Source of the DNA: CAZTJA01 sp964613745
GTDB lineage: Bacteria > Desulfobacterota > Desulfomonilia > Desulfomonilales > Desulfomonilaceae
Direction: 5' to 3'
DNA length: 64,000 bases
Assembly: GCA_964613745.1 (NCBI GenBank)
Contig: CAZTJA010000001.1
Location: 124,001-188,000, forward strand
This document shows positions 34,644-42,983 of this stretch, in pieces; the stretch's first letter is position 1, and every line of letters begins with the position of its first letter. The position numbers and the translations under genes are program-made. Under the pieces are notes generated by a model. It was not told the origin of the DNA. It saw nothing but the letters and a program-made list of their open reading frames with translations, and made no database searches.

Positions 34644-35678
34644 CTACTTCATGTACTCCAAGTAAATCGTGTAGACAAACGCCGTGGCCATTACATTGAT
34701 AAGACCCACAGGAAGCAGCACTTTCCAGCCGAATGTCATGACTCTGTCATATCTTAGTCTGGGGTAGGTGCCCCTAATCCACACGAAAACGAATACGAAG
34801 AAGAGCGTTTTAGCCAAAAACCAGAAGATTGGAGGCAATATCGGACCTTGCCATCCTCCGAAGTAGAGAGTCGTCATAAGTGCGCTTAAGAATAGTAAAT
34901 GCGCATATTCACCAAGATAAAAGAGACCAAATTTCATCGAACTGTATTCAGTCTGATAACCCGCAACCAGCTCATTCTCACATTCCAGTAGGTCAAATGG
35001 AGTCCTGGCGATCTCAGCACTACCGGCTATCATGAACAGAATGAAGCCCAAAGGCTGTCTAAAAACAAACCATTTCCAGACACTGTCCTGAGCCTCCACA
35101 ATTTCCACTAGGCTCAACGTGCCTGCCAACATCAAGACACCAATCACGGCCAGACTTAAACCTAGCTCGTAGCTGATCATTTGGGCACTTGCACGAACCG
35201 CGCCGAGGAGTGAGTACTTGCTGTTCGACGCCCATCCGCCGAGTATAACTCCGTATGCTCCAAGGGAAGATACAGCGAATATATACAGTATTCCAACATT
35301 GATGTCCGAAATGACGCCTTCATTCAGGCCGTATTTTGCCGCAGTCGGGCCAAGCACGTTTTCTAAGCCGAGCCCCTTAGCGAATGGGATTGTTGCGAAG
35401 GGGATGAGGGCACAAACAACGACAATGAGCGGAGCCGCTAAGTAGATTATTCTGTTGGCACCGGCGACCGTAATCTCTTCTTTCAGAAGCAACTTGGCTC
35501 CGTCGGCTAAGGGCTGAAGGAGCCCCCAGGGTCCCACTCGATTGGGACCTATCCTGACTTGCAACCATCCCAACACTTTTCTCTCTATCAGGGTCAGGTA
35601 GGCGACGAGCGTCAGTACTACAGCCAAAACAATCAAGGTTTTGATAACCAGCAAAATAACCGGTAGGGCGGTTTCCAT
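34644..35678 (-). CDS. nuoH: NADH-quinone oxidoreductase subunit H
   Basis: Quinone-chamber membrane subunit, 344 aa, eight hydrophobic spans. Characteristic motifs: ERKVLGWLQVRIGPNRVGP near residue 32, NSKYSLLGAVRASAQMISYELGL near 150, RTPFDLLECENELVAGYQTEYS near 225, and YPRLRYDRVMTFGWKVLLP near the end. It lies 11 nt after nuoG. Confidence 0.95.
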   Translation of the reverse strand: METALPVILLVIKTLIVLAVVLTLVAYLTLIERKVLGWLQVRIGPNRVGPWGLLQPLADGAKLLLKEEITVAGANRIIYLAAPLIVVVCALIPFATIPFAKGLGLENVLGPTAAKYGLNEGVISDINVGILYIFAVSSLGAYGVILGGWASNSKYSLLGAVRASAQMISYELGLSLAVIGVLMLAGTLSLVEIVEAQDSVWKWFVFRQPLGFILFMIAGSAEIARTPFDLLECENELVAGYQTEYSSMKFGLFYLGEYAHLLFLSALMTTLYFGGWQGPILPPIFWFLAKTLFFVFVFVWIRGTYPRLRYDRVMTFGWKVLLPVGLINVMATAFVYTIYLEYMK

Positions 35679-35689
35679 CTATTACCTCA

Positions 35690-38320
35690 TTACGCCTTTT
35701 CGACCGAAATTTTCACTGCCGGTGAATCCCAACCGACGAAGGTATTCATTTTGAGAGAGGGGAAATGCATTGGAATGATTACGTAACCAGGCATTGCCCT
35801 TCTAGATACTTTCACTTTCAATCTCAAGGAGTCGCCTTTGTCTGATGAGATTTTGATAAAATCGCCGTCCTTGATGCCGACCTTTTTAAAGTCATTCAGA
35901 CTCATCTCAGCGATCCCTTCGGGACAAACGTCCATCAACGAGGGGCTCCATATGGAGAATGCACCGGAATGGAATTTGAGTGCGGCAGGCACCATCACCA
36001 TAGATCCATCCGGAGTTAGTATCTCACGCATCGGCTCAGCGGGCTTCAATTTTGCTTTTCCCGTTTTGAATCCACTCTCATAAAGAATTGCTCGACCAGG
36101 GTCGCTCTCGTCAGCGCACGGCCACTGAATTCCTTGAGTTTTGAGCCTGCCGTAGCTTATTCCTTTATACGCTTCCACCAGATTCGATATTTCTTGCATG
36201 ATCGATTCCGGTCCGGAATAGTTCAAAGCCGCACCCATTTTAGAAGCCAATTTGCTGATTATGGTGTAATCATCTAAGGCCTCAGTGGATCTCTTGATAA
36301 TGGGATTAATCAATTGAACTCTTCTTTCGGCACTCGTATAACTTCCCGCTTTTTCGGTAAAGGGAATCACCGGAAGAACCGCATCGGCTACATATGCTGT
36401 GGATGTAAGGAACATATCCTGGACCACTAGAAAATCGAGTTTCGACAAAGCTCCCTCAATTTTCCTGCGATCGGGATAGTTCTCCATTGGATTTTCGCCG
36501 ACGATATACATGGCGGAAAGAGATCCTGATTCCACAGCCGAGAACATTTCCAACGTAGACAATCCCTTGGATGTGGGTAGCGAATGACCCCAAGCCGTTT
36601 CAAATCTCTTTCGATTCTCTTCTTCGTCGATGGGGACACATCCTGGGAGGAAGTCAGGCATCATACCCATGTCGACGGCGCCTTGTGAGTTTGCCTTTTC
36701 GGAAAAGAAATGAACACCGGAGCTTTCTTTTCCGATCTTACCGGTGACAAGGGCCAAATTAACTGCTGCTTTTACTAATTCTCCGTCCGCTACAGGTCCG
36801 CCCAGAGTCACAATAATGCATCCGCTTTTAGCATTCGCATATGCCGTTGCGGCATTTTCGATTTGCGCCGGATCGATGTTTAATTTCTTTACTACATCCT
36901 GCAATCCGAAAGCGGAAAGCGAGTCGGTCAATTCAGCAATGCCGTCAGTCTTGCCGTTTACGAAATCGGAATCATACAGATTGTTGTCGATGATGTAGCG
37001 CAGCATTGCATTAGCAATAATGCTCTCTGCAGACGGCGGCACATGAATAAAGATAGACGCTCTATCCGTAAGTTTTGTCCGTTTACTGTCAACTACTATT
37101 GCCGTTGCTCGATGGCGCCCTGTTGCCAAAATCACCTCGTTCTTGGCCACAGGATGCGTTTCAGTCAAGTCGGCACCCAAGAGAAGTATTACATCGGAAT
37201 TCCTTATCTCCCTGATCGAGTTAGTACCGGCTGCATAGCCCAATGCCGGCATTACATCATCAACCAGGGGACGATAAGAATTACCGGAATGATCGATATT
37301 CGAAGTCTCCAAAACAGTTCTCGAAAAACGATTCAAAAGGTATGCTTCTTCATTTGTGAGCCTAGCGGAACCCAGAACACCTAATGAATCCGAGCCCTTT
37401 GCGGACTTGATTCTCTTTAAATTTTCGGCGACGAAGGCAATCGCCTCGTCCCATTCCACTTCAGTAAGAAGCCCATCCTTCTTTATCATCGGTTTCGAAA
37501 GTCGTTTGGGAGAATGGACATAAGTCCAGCCATATCTTCCTTTTACACAAAGATTACCTTCGTTTGCACTGCCTTCAGGAGAGGTAACATAAACGATCTT
37601 GTTGTCTTTCGTGCCTAATGTCAGAGTGCACCCTAGGCTGCAAAAGGAACAAGTCGTATCATTCCTGGCTAATTCAAAATCTCTACCTGTTCCGACGAGC
37701 CATCTGGATCTAATTGCGCCGACAGGACAAATTTGAGCGCATTGGCCGCAAAACTCGCAATCCAGAGGCCTTTCAAAATCCGTCGAAACTTCGCAATTCA
37801 TGCCTCGCATTACAAAGCTGATTTCATTTTGGCCTTGAACTTCGTCACATATTCTTGTGCACATTCCGCATCGAATACATAAATTCATGTTGTGACGAAT
37901 AAAAAATGAATCATTATCGGTGTGGAAAACTCGAGATTGTCTTCCGAAAGGCAAGTCGCCAACCTTATACTCGTGAACCAGTTCCTGTAATCTGCAGTCG
38001 CCGGCGGCGTCGCAGCTCGGACACAGCAAGGGATGACTTCGTAAGAGGAGCTCCAGCTGTTTTCGTCTGCTTTCACTCAGCTTAGGTGACTGTGTGACTA
38101 TTTCCATACCGTCTCGTGCAGGATTAAAACACGCAGGCATTGTTCTGGTACGCCCTCGGGCAGTGACTTCGACAATACACAACCTGCATGCGCCGTATGG
38201 AATAAGCCTTTTGTCGTGGCAAAGAGTCGGAATCTTGACCCCTGCTTTTTGGGCGGCTTCCAAAATGGAAGCACCTTTCTCTACGGATACGGAAATTCCG
38301 TCGATGGTCAATGTAACCAT
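35690..38320 (-). CDS. nuoG: NADH-quinone oxidoreductase subunit G (FdhA-like fold)
   Basis: An 876-aa soluble iron-sulfur subunit. Order: [2Fe-2S] domain (CHDKRLIPYGACRLC near residue 34 and a later Cys), His-Cys3 cluster (HPLLCPSCDAAGDC near 95), two [4Fe-4S] motifs (CIRCGMCTRIC near 147 and CEFCGQCAQICP near 190), then a molybdopterin-type domain starting with a further [4Fe-4S] motif (CSFCSLGC, NLCVKGRYG). Where formate dehydrogenases carry SeCys/Cys the sequence reads DHSGNSYRPLV, with no Cys or SeCys, so it is not a formate dehydrogenase. It is the electron wire of complex I. Confidence 0.92.
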   Translation of the reverse strand: MVTLTIDGISVSVEKGASILEAAQKAGVKIPTLCHDKRLIPYGACRLCIVEVTARGRTRTMPACFNPARDGMEIVTQSPKLSESRRKQLELLLRSHPLLCPSCDAAGDCRLQELVHEYKVGDLPFGRQSRVFHTDNDSFFIRHNMNLCIRCGMCTRICDEVQGQNEISFVMRGMNCEVSTDFERPLDCEFCGQCAQICPVGAIRSRWLVGTGRDFELARNDTTCSFCSLGCTLTLGTKDNKIVYVTSPEGSANEGNLCVKGRYGWTYVHSPKRLSKPMIKKDGLLTEVEWDEAIAFVAENLKRIKSAKGSDSLGVLGSARLTNEEAYLLNRFSRTVLETSNIDHSGNSYRPLVDDVMPALGYAAGTNSIREIRNSDVILLLGADLTETHPVAKNEVILATGRHRATAIVVDSKRTKLTDRASIFIHVPPSAESIIANAMLRYIIDNNLYDSDFVNGKTDGIAELTDSLSAFGLQDVVKKLNIDPAQIENAATAYANAKSGCIIVTLGGPVADGELVKAAVNLALVTGKIGKESSGVHFFSEKANSQGAVDMGMMPDFLPGCVPIDEEENRKRFETAWGHSLPTSKGLSTLEMFSAVESGSLSAMYIVGENPMENYPDRRKIEGALSKLDFLVVQDMFLTSTAYVADAVLPVIPFTEKAGSYTSAERRVQLINPIIKRSTEALDDYTIISKLASKMGAALNYSGPESIMQEISNLVEAYKGISYGRLKTQGIQWPCADESDPGRAILYESGFKTGKAKLKPAEPMREILTPDGSMVMVPAALKFHSGAFSIWSPSLMDVCPEGIAEMSLNDFKKVGIKDGDFIKISSDKGDSLRLKVKVSRRAMPGYVIIPMHFPSLKMNTFVGWDSPAVKISVEKA

Positions 38321-38376
38321 GAAATAAACTCACAAAGATTCAATGCGTTCATAGCTCAAAGAGACGATGAACGAAA

Positions 38377-40173
38377 TTATCTGATTGCTCCGAACCTGCA
38401 GTTTGAAATACAGGTCCGACATCTTGTGCATTTGTCGAGATCTATTCGTGCTACCTGCTTCTTCTCCCAGGTGATTGCATTTGAAGGACAATTTCGGAAG
38501 CACATTCCGCACATCTTGCACTTTTCCTCGATCACTACGAAATCGATCAGATCCGGGCAGACTAGTGCAGGACAGTGCTTATCCCTGATATGAGCTTCAT
38601 ATTCATTTCGGAAATACTTTATGGTTGACAAAACAGGGTTAGCCGCCGCTTTCCCGAGGCCGCAATGCGACGTATCACTGATATGCTTTCCCCATTCTTC
38701 CAGGAACTCAATATCACCTTCCTGACCTCTACCTTCAACGATATCGGTCAGTTTGTCATACATTGCCTTCAAGCCCTCTCGGCATGGAGTGCACTTGCCG
38801 CATGATTCTTCAACCGAAAAATCAGTGAAGAAACGAGCCGTATCCACCATGCACGTCGAGTCATCCATGACGACCACGCCGCCGGAACCCATCATTGCGC
38901 CTATGTCGGTGAGAGACTCGTAGTCTATCTGAACATCAATGAGGTGCTCGGGAATGCACCCTCCGGATGGACCACCGATCTGGGCGGCTTTGTATTTACG
39001 TTTCTTGGGAATGCCTCCACCGATATCGAAAACGAGGCTCCTCAAAGTAGTGCCCATTGGAACTTCAACGAGCCCAACATTGTTCACTGCGCCTGTGAGA
39101 GCAAAGACTTTTGTTCCCTTGCTGCCCTCTGTGCCTATGGAGGCAAACCAATCTCCCCCGTGGAGGATAATGGGGTTTACATTCGCAAAAGTTTCGACGT
39201 TGTTAAGGTTCGTAGGTTGATTCCATAGTCCTGCCTCGGCACTCCGTGGAGGTTTTATTCTCGGCATGCCGCGCTTGCCCTCAATTGAGTACATCAGAGC
39301 AGTGGATTCACCGCACACGAACGCACCGGCTCCGGGTGCAATTGCTATGTCAAAGTTGAAGCCGCTATCGAGTATGTTCTTTCCTAATAGACCGTAATCC
39401 CTCGCGTCCTCTATTGCTTTTTGCAATCTTTGAATTGCTAGCGGATACTCGGCACGAACGTATATGTATCCTTGCTCCGCACCGATAGCATAACCGGAAA
39501 TGGCCATTCCTTCCAAAACGGAATGTGGATCGCCTTCCATTACGGATCTGTCCATGAAGGCACCTGGATCTCCTTCATCTCCGTTGCAGATCGTATATTT
39601 TGGAAAATTGTCGTAGCGTGCGCACTCTTCCCATTTCAGCCCGGCCGGAAAACCACCACCGCCACGTCCCCGCAAACCTGATTTCTTTATCTCTTCGATC
39701 ACTTCAAGCGGGGTCATTGTGGTAAGGGCTTTTGCCAAACCCGCATATCCGTCCCTGGCTATGTACTCGTCTATACTCTCCGCATCGATGAGGCCGCGAT
39801 TCCTCAGTACAATGAGCCTCTGTAGACTAAAGAAACCGATGTCCCTCATGAGAGGAACTTTGTCTTTTGCGGCTTCTTCCTTGAAAAGTAACTTTTCAAC
39901 TACACGTCCCTTGAGCACGTGTTCCTCAACAATCACGGGAGCGTGTTCGGGTTTCACCTGATTATAAAAGATCCCATCAGGATAACAGACCATGATTGGC
40001 CCTTGAGCACAGAAACCATTACAACCGGTAGTGACTACCTGAACCTCGTCTTGTAAGTTTCTCTTTGCTAATTCCTTCTCAAGAGCCTCTTTGACATCAA
40101 GGGAACCACTTGCGATGCAACCGGTTCCCGCGCAAAGCATAAACTGCATTCTATAAAATGGTTTGGCACTCAT
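38377..40173 (-). CDS. nuoF: NuoF-type NADH dehydrogenase subunit with extra FeS domains (HndC/HydB-like)
   Basis: A 598-aa NADH/FMN subunit, longer than the roughly 430 aa of E. coli NuoF. N-terminal thioredoxin-like [2Fe-2S] domain (CAGTGC near residue 14 and CNGFC near 51) about 1-100; FMN/NADH domain with RGRGGGGFPAGLKW near 170 and CNGDEGDPGAFMDRS near 197; SLBB region; N3-type [4Fe-4S] cluster ESCGKCTPCREG near 464; and a C-terminal ferredoxin with two [4Fe-4S] motifs (CKMCGMCFRNCP, CTRCRTCISNC). This architecture is that of HydB/HndC in NAD-linked and electron-bifurcating [FeFe] hydrogenases. Here no hydrogenase is present and the gene sits in the complex I operon. Confidence 0.92.
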   Translation of the reverse strand: MSAKPFYRMQFMLCAGTGCIASGSLDVKEALEKELAKRNLQDEVQVVTTGCNGFCAQGPIMVCYPDGIFYNQVKPEHAPVIVEEHVLKGRVVEKLLFKEEAAKDKVPLMRDIGFFSLQRLIVLRNRGLIDAESIDEYIARDGYAGLAKALTTMTPLEVIEEIKKSGLRGRGGGGFPAGLKWEECARYDNFPKYTICNGDEGDPGAFMDRSVMEGDPHSVLEGMAISGYAIGAEQGYIYVRAEYPLAIQRLQKAIEDARDYGLLGKNILDSGFNFDIAIAPGAGAFVCGESTALMYSIEGKRGMPRIKPPRSAEAGLWNQPTNLNNVETFANVNPIILHGGDWFASIGTEGSKGTKVFALTGAVNNVGLVEVPMGTTLRSLVFDIGGGIPKKRKYKAAQIGGPSGGCIPEHLIDVQIDYESLTDIGAMMGSGGVVVMDDSTCMVDTARFFTDFSVEESCGKCTPCREGLKAMYDKLTDIVEGRGQEGDIEFLEEWGKHISDTSHCGLGKAAANPVLSTIKYFRNEYEAHIRDKHCPALVCPDLIDFVVIEEKCKMCGMCFRNCPSNAITWEKKQVARIDLDKCTRCRTCISNCRFGAIR

Positions 40174-40207
40174 TGCCTAACTCCAAGTGTTCTGACGAAA
40201 TCCGGTG

Positions 40208-40594
40208 TTATCCTGCTACTGTTTCGCTGCCGCGAGCCAAAGCAAAATCTTCGACCGGCTTGCCTCCGATTACATGTTCTTCAAAAATTCGAAGGGCTTT
40301 TTTCTTATCTAAGGAAATATATTTGACCGGTGGCTGGTCCTCGAATTCAACGGTAATCATGGGCTCTTTTGCGCATAAGCCGGCGCAACCCGAGTTTGTC
40401 AAGATTACGTCATGGAGGCCCTTTTCCGCGATACCTTCTCGAAATAGGGTCAAAATCTCTCGAGCTCCTGCCGCAATGCCGCAGGTTCCCATGTGAACCG
40501 TGATCTTTCCGCGATACGCACCATCTCTCAAAACCATTTTTCCGCGTTCACGATCCTTGATTCGTTTGAGATCTTCTAGGCTGATTTTGGGCAC
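40208..40594 (-). CDS. Thioredoxin-like [2Fe-2S] protein, HndB-like
   Basis: About 128 aa. The thioredoxin-like ferredoxin motifs are CGIAAG near residue 40 and CAGLC near 75; one of the usual four Cys (first pair CxxxxC) appears as CGIAA, so cluster ligation may be incomplete or different. It resembles HndB of NADP-reducing hydrogenases, which lies between the HndA (NuoE-like) and HndC (NuoF-like) genes, exactly its position here. Start chosen at GTG 40594, preceded by GAGAGGAG; a GTG at 40612 adds six residues. It likely joins NuoE/NuoF in the NADH module (inference). Confidence 0.82.
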   Translation of the reverse strand: MPKISLEDLKRIKDRERGKMVLRDGAYRGKITVHMGTCGIAAGAREILTLFREGIAEKGLHDVILTNSGCAGLCAKEPMITVEFEDQPPVKYISLDKKKALRIFEEHVIGGKPVEDFALARGSETVAG

Positions 40595-40684
40595 AATAGT
40601 CTCCTCTCGCACTCCTAGCCGTGCGCTTGTAAGCCGGGCGGACCCAACGAAGCCTATGTGGGATTTTCCGCTACTTGACGGACT

Positions 40685-41200
40685 TTATTGATAGCCGTCG
40701 AGAATTTTCACCGTTTCATTAGGATTGATGTTTCCGTGCGTATCCTCTCCCACCAACATCACGGGCGCGAGTCCACATGCGCCCAAACATCGGACAGCTT
40801 CCAAGGTAAAGCGACCGTCTTCCGATGTCTCACCGACGGTTATGCCCACTTCTCGAACTATATTCTCGAGTATGTCCTTTGAACCTTTTACATAACAAGC
40901 AGTCCCCAGACACAGACGCAGTGTATGCCTACCCCTGGGAGTGATGGTGAAAAAGGAATAAAAAGTTACTACCCCGTAAATGTGGGGAGCCGGAATGTGA
41001 AGCCCATCAGCAAGCTTTCGCTGCACTTCTTTCGGCAGATATCCGTAGAGCTCCTGAGCTTCTTTCAGAGCGGGAATTAAATAGCTGGGGTTACCATGAT
41101 ATTTTTCAATTATCTCGTCGAGTTTTTCGAGTTCCTCTGGGGGAATAACTTCGACGTTGGATTCTACTTTCTTTTTTAGTAATGCATCTCGTTCTTGCAC
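40685..41200 (-). CDS. nuoE: NADH-quinone oxidoreductase subunit E (HndA-like)
   Basis: 24-kDa-type subunit with one thioredoxin-like [2Fe-2S] cluster (N1a), 171 aa. Ligand motifs CLGTACYVKGS near residue 97 and CLGACGLAPVM near 138, after the helical N-terminal region (YLIPALKEAQELYGYLP). GTG start. It is the first gene of the NADH module, 26 nt after the HATPase gene. Confidence 0.93.
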   Translation of the reverse strand: MQERDALLKKKVESNVEVIPPEELEKLDEIIEKYHGNPSYLIPALKEAQELYGYLPKEVQRKLADGLHIPAPHIYGVVTFYSFFTITPRGRHTLRLCLGTACYVKGSKDILENIVREVGITVGETSEDGRFTLEAVRCLGACGLAPVMLVGEDTHGNINPNETVKILDGYQ

Positions 41201-41226
41201 TTTGATTACACTCCATATACCCGTCC

Positions 41227-41775
41227 CTAGGACGGCGAAGACAATTCCCTTAAACCTTCGGCGATTATGTTCCTGATAAGTTGAACAACTTCCGGGTGAT
41301 TGATGGGAATTTCTTCCAAATCAGGCCTAAGCTCCGATGTAGAAAAACTAAACTGCTTGCCGTCAATCACGTGCATATACGAAAAATCAATGTTCGGGTT
41401 TCCCTGAATTAACGCAGCCATTGTTTCAGCCATATTCCCCATGGGCTTCCGATCAATATGATTCAGCTTCATGTAAACTTTGATCGTGGTTCCCTGGCCT
41501 AAGACCGATTCGATCTCAAGATTGCCTTCAGCAGATTCCGCCGTTTGCTGAAATAACGACAAACCTAATCCAACTTTTCTGGTTGTCCTCGTAGTAACAA
41601 ATGGATCAAGAACCCTTTCCAGAAACTCGGGACTCATTCCCCGACCATCGTCGGCAATCGTGATTGTCAATGTATCCTGTGAACCGTCTTCGCAAATCAT
41701 AATCGATATGTTTGCTGCGTCGGCTCTGATTCCGTTTTCGGCGACGTCCAGAATATGTAATGATAAATCCTGCAT
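41227..41775 (-). CDS. Stand-alone HATPase (histidine-kinase-type ATP-binding) protein
   Basis: Protein of 182 aa. The GHKL/HATPase_c domain at about 1-110 has the N box (HILDVAENGIRADA), the G1 box (DDGRGM) and the G2 box (GLGLSLF). There is no HisKA dimerisation domain or phospho-accepting His in front of it, so it is not a full sensor kinase. A C-terminal part of about 70 residues is unrecognised. Similar short ATPases lie beside [FeFe]-hydrogenase operons with DRTGG and PHP genes. It sits between the PHP gene and nuoE inside the complex I operon. Partner or target unknown. Confidence 0.85.
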   Translation of the reverse strand: MQDLSLHILDVAENGIRADAANISIMICEDGSQDTLTITIADDGRGMSPEFLERVLDPFVTTRTTRKVGLGLSLFQQTAESAEGNLEIESVLGQGTTIKVYMKLNHIDRKPMGNMAETMAALIQGNPNIDFSYMHVIDGKQFSFSTSELRPDLEEIPINHPEVVQLIRNIIAEGLRELSSPS

Positions 41776-41789
41776 TAACTGTTGAGGAT

Positions 41790-42536
41790 TTATGTTCTGC
41801 GTTCAAAGAAACAGATTTTTCGGCCGCTTACTCCGGCAAATGCTTTACTCAGCTCAAGGAAGTCCGCATTGCCCATTAAAATACCAGTGACCGCCGCTCC
41901 AATGTCATCTAAGTTGTGGGCATCAGAGGATGCGATTCCTCGGAACAAACTACCCGACCACAGAGATGATTCCCAAGTGCGTGTATCTGCTTTCCTAGAA
42001 ATCTCCAGAGCGTCAAGTTCGAGGTCCGTCGGAATAAAACCCAACTGACTCATTATACCAAAGCTTTTTCGGTCGATATGGGAAGCAATGGCTAGACCAT
42101 TGTGATGGTGAATGAGTTCAACCACCGATCTGATTCCCAAAGTTACCGAACCGATTAGAAGTCTCTCATCGAGATCTTCAACCATATCGAATTCATCTAA
42201 AACGGCCTGACACCCGAACACTGCCTCGTTGTTGCTGCCGGGAAGTCTGGCATAAACATGTTCCTGTACCGCTTCGGCGGTCTCAACCTCAGAAAACAGT
42301 CCAAGTACATGAACCTCTTCCGATGTTGAAATCTCAATACCTGGAATAACCGTCAGCGGCTTGCCTTGCGCCGCTCTTGTCACGGCACCAACGTTTCGAC
42401 ACGAGTTGTGGTCACATATAGCGATAACGTCAAGCTCAGCACCCAGTGCCGCTTCGACTATTGCTTTGGGCGTCATCTCATCGAGCTCTGTGCACGGAGA
42501 CAACACCGTATGTATATGCAGATCGGCCCGAAAAAT
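41790..42536 (-). CDS. PHP-domain phosphoesterase-like protein, non-standard start
   Basis: PHP (polymerase and histidinol phosphatase) superfamily metal-dependent phosphoesterase-like protein of about 248 aa. The first metal motif DLHIHT is encoded at 42524-42507, followed by the TVLSPCTELDEM-like segment, then ICDHNS, and later HIDRKSFG and ASSDAHN. The first ATG/GTG/TTG in the frame is GTG 42506, which would cut off DLHIHT; upstream only ATT 42536 or CTA 42542 fit the expected start. ATT 42536 is used here with reserve. It lies between a DRTGG gene (65 nt) and the HATPase gene (14 nt). Role unknown; PHP proteins of this kind accompany hydrogenase clusters. Confidence 0.78.
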   Translation of the reverse strand: MFRADLHIHTVLSPCTELDEMTPKAIVEAALGAELDVIAICDHNSCRNVGAVTRAAQGKPLTVIPGIEISTSEEVHVLGLFSEVETAEAVQEHVYARLPGSNNEAVFGCQAVLDEFDMVEDLDERLLIGSVTLGIRSVVELIHHHNGLAIASHIDRKSFGIMSQLGFIPTDLELDALEISRKADTRTWESSLWSGSLFRGIASSDAHNLDDIGAAVTGILMGNADFLELSKAFAGVSGRKICFFERRT

Positions 42537-42601
42537 CCTTAGACCTGCCGATTCTCTGACTTGATATGACGGAACAGAAAAATCGAATCTTTCGGTACTA
42601 C

Positions 42602-42952
42602 CTAGTTTTCGGATTCCCTTCGTATCCCCATTCCGTAAAGCCTACCTGCAAGCTCGTAAGCGGGTTTTGGGCTGACCAGAACAGGAACACCCTGTTCTTC
42701 CGCTTTCTTCAATGTTTCAGCATCCGGTTCACGTCCGCCCACTATTACTATTCCCGCCAAGTTGTTCAAAAAAGCCACTGCTATTATATTCTGGTGAATC
42801 TGGAGTGTTATCCAGAGGTCTCCTTCTTTGGCTCCAGCGATCACGTCGCTCAACAGATCGCTTACGTATCCGCCTGATACGACTCTGCTCGATTCCGAAT
42901 GACCGGCACGGAAAGTAAGGTTTAAAGCCTCCGATACTTCTCCAAGGTTCAT
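42602..42952 (-). CDS. DRTGG-domain protein (second copy)
   Basis: About 116 aa when started at ATG 42952, which has GGGAGA seven nt upstream; the frame runs on to 43033 into nuoD. It resembles the DRTGG domain family (small ligand-binding-type domains linked to CBS and hydrogenase loci): GGYVSDLLSDVIAGAKEGDLW near residue 28 and VPVLVSPKPAYELAGRLYGMGI at the end. It is paralogous to the gene at 46647-47018 by pattern (GGxxxDLxSDVxA and AGRLYxxGx shared). It begins 31 nt after the nuoD stop. Confidence 0.8.
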   Translation of the reverse strand: MNLGEVSEALNLTFRAGHSESSRVVSGGYVSDLLSDVIAGAKEGDLWITLQIHQNIIAVAFLNNLAGIVIVGGREPDAETLKKAEEQGVPVLVSPKPAYELAGRLYGMGIRRESEN

Positions 42953-42983
42953 CAAACTCTCCCTAAATACAATCAATTGTTGA

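Noticed and set aside
35690..38320. NuoG as a formate dehydrogenase
   Set aside because: Active-site Cys/SeCys is absent (Tyr instead), and the gene sits between nuoF and nuoH, so it is a complex I subunit.
38377..41200. An NAD-linked [FeFe] or [NiFe] hydrogenase
   Set aside because: NuoE/HndB/NuoF-like genes resemble the diaphorase part, but no H-cluster or NiFe subunit with its Cys motifs is present in the window.
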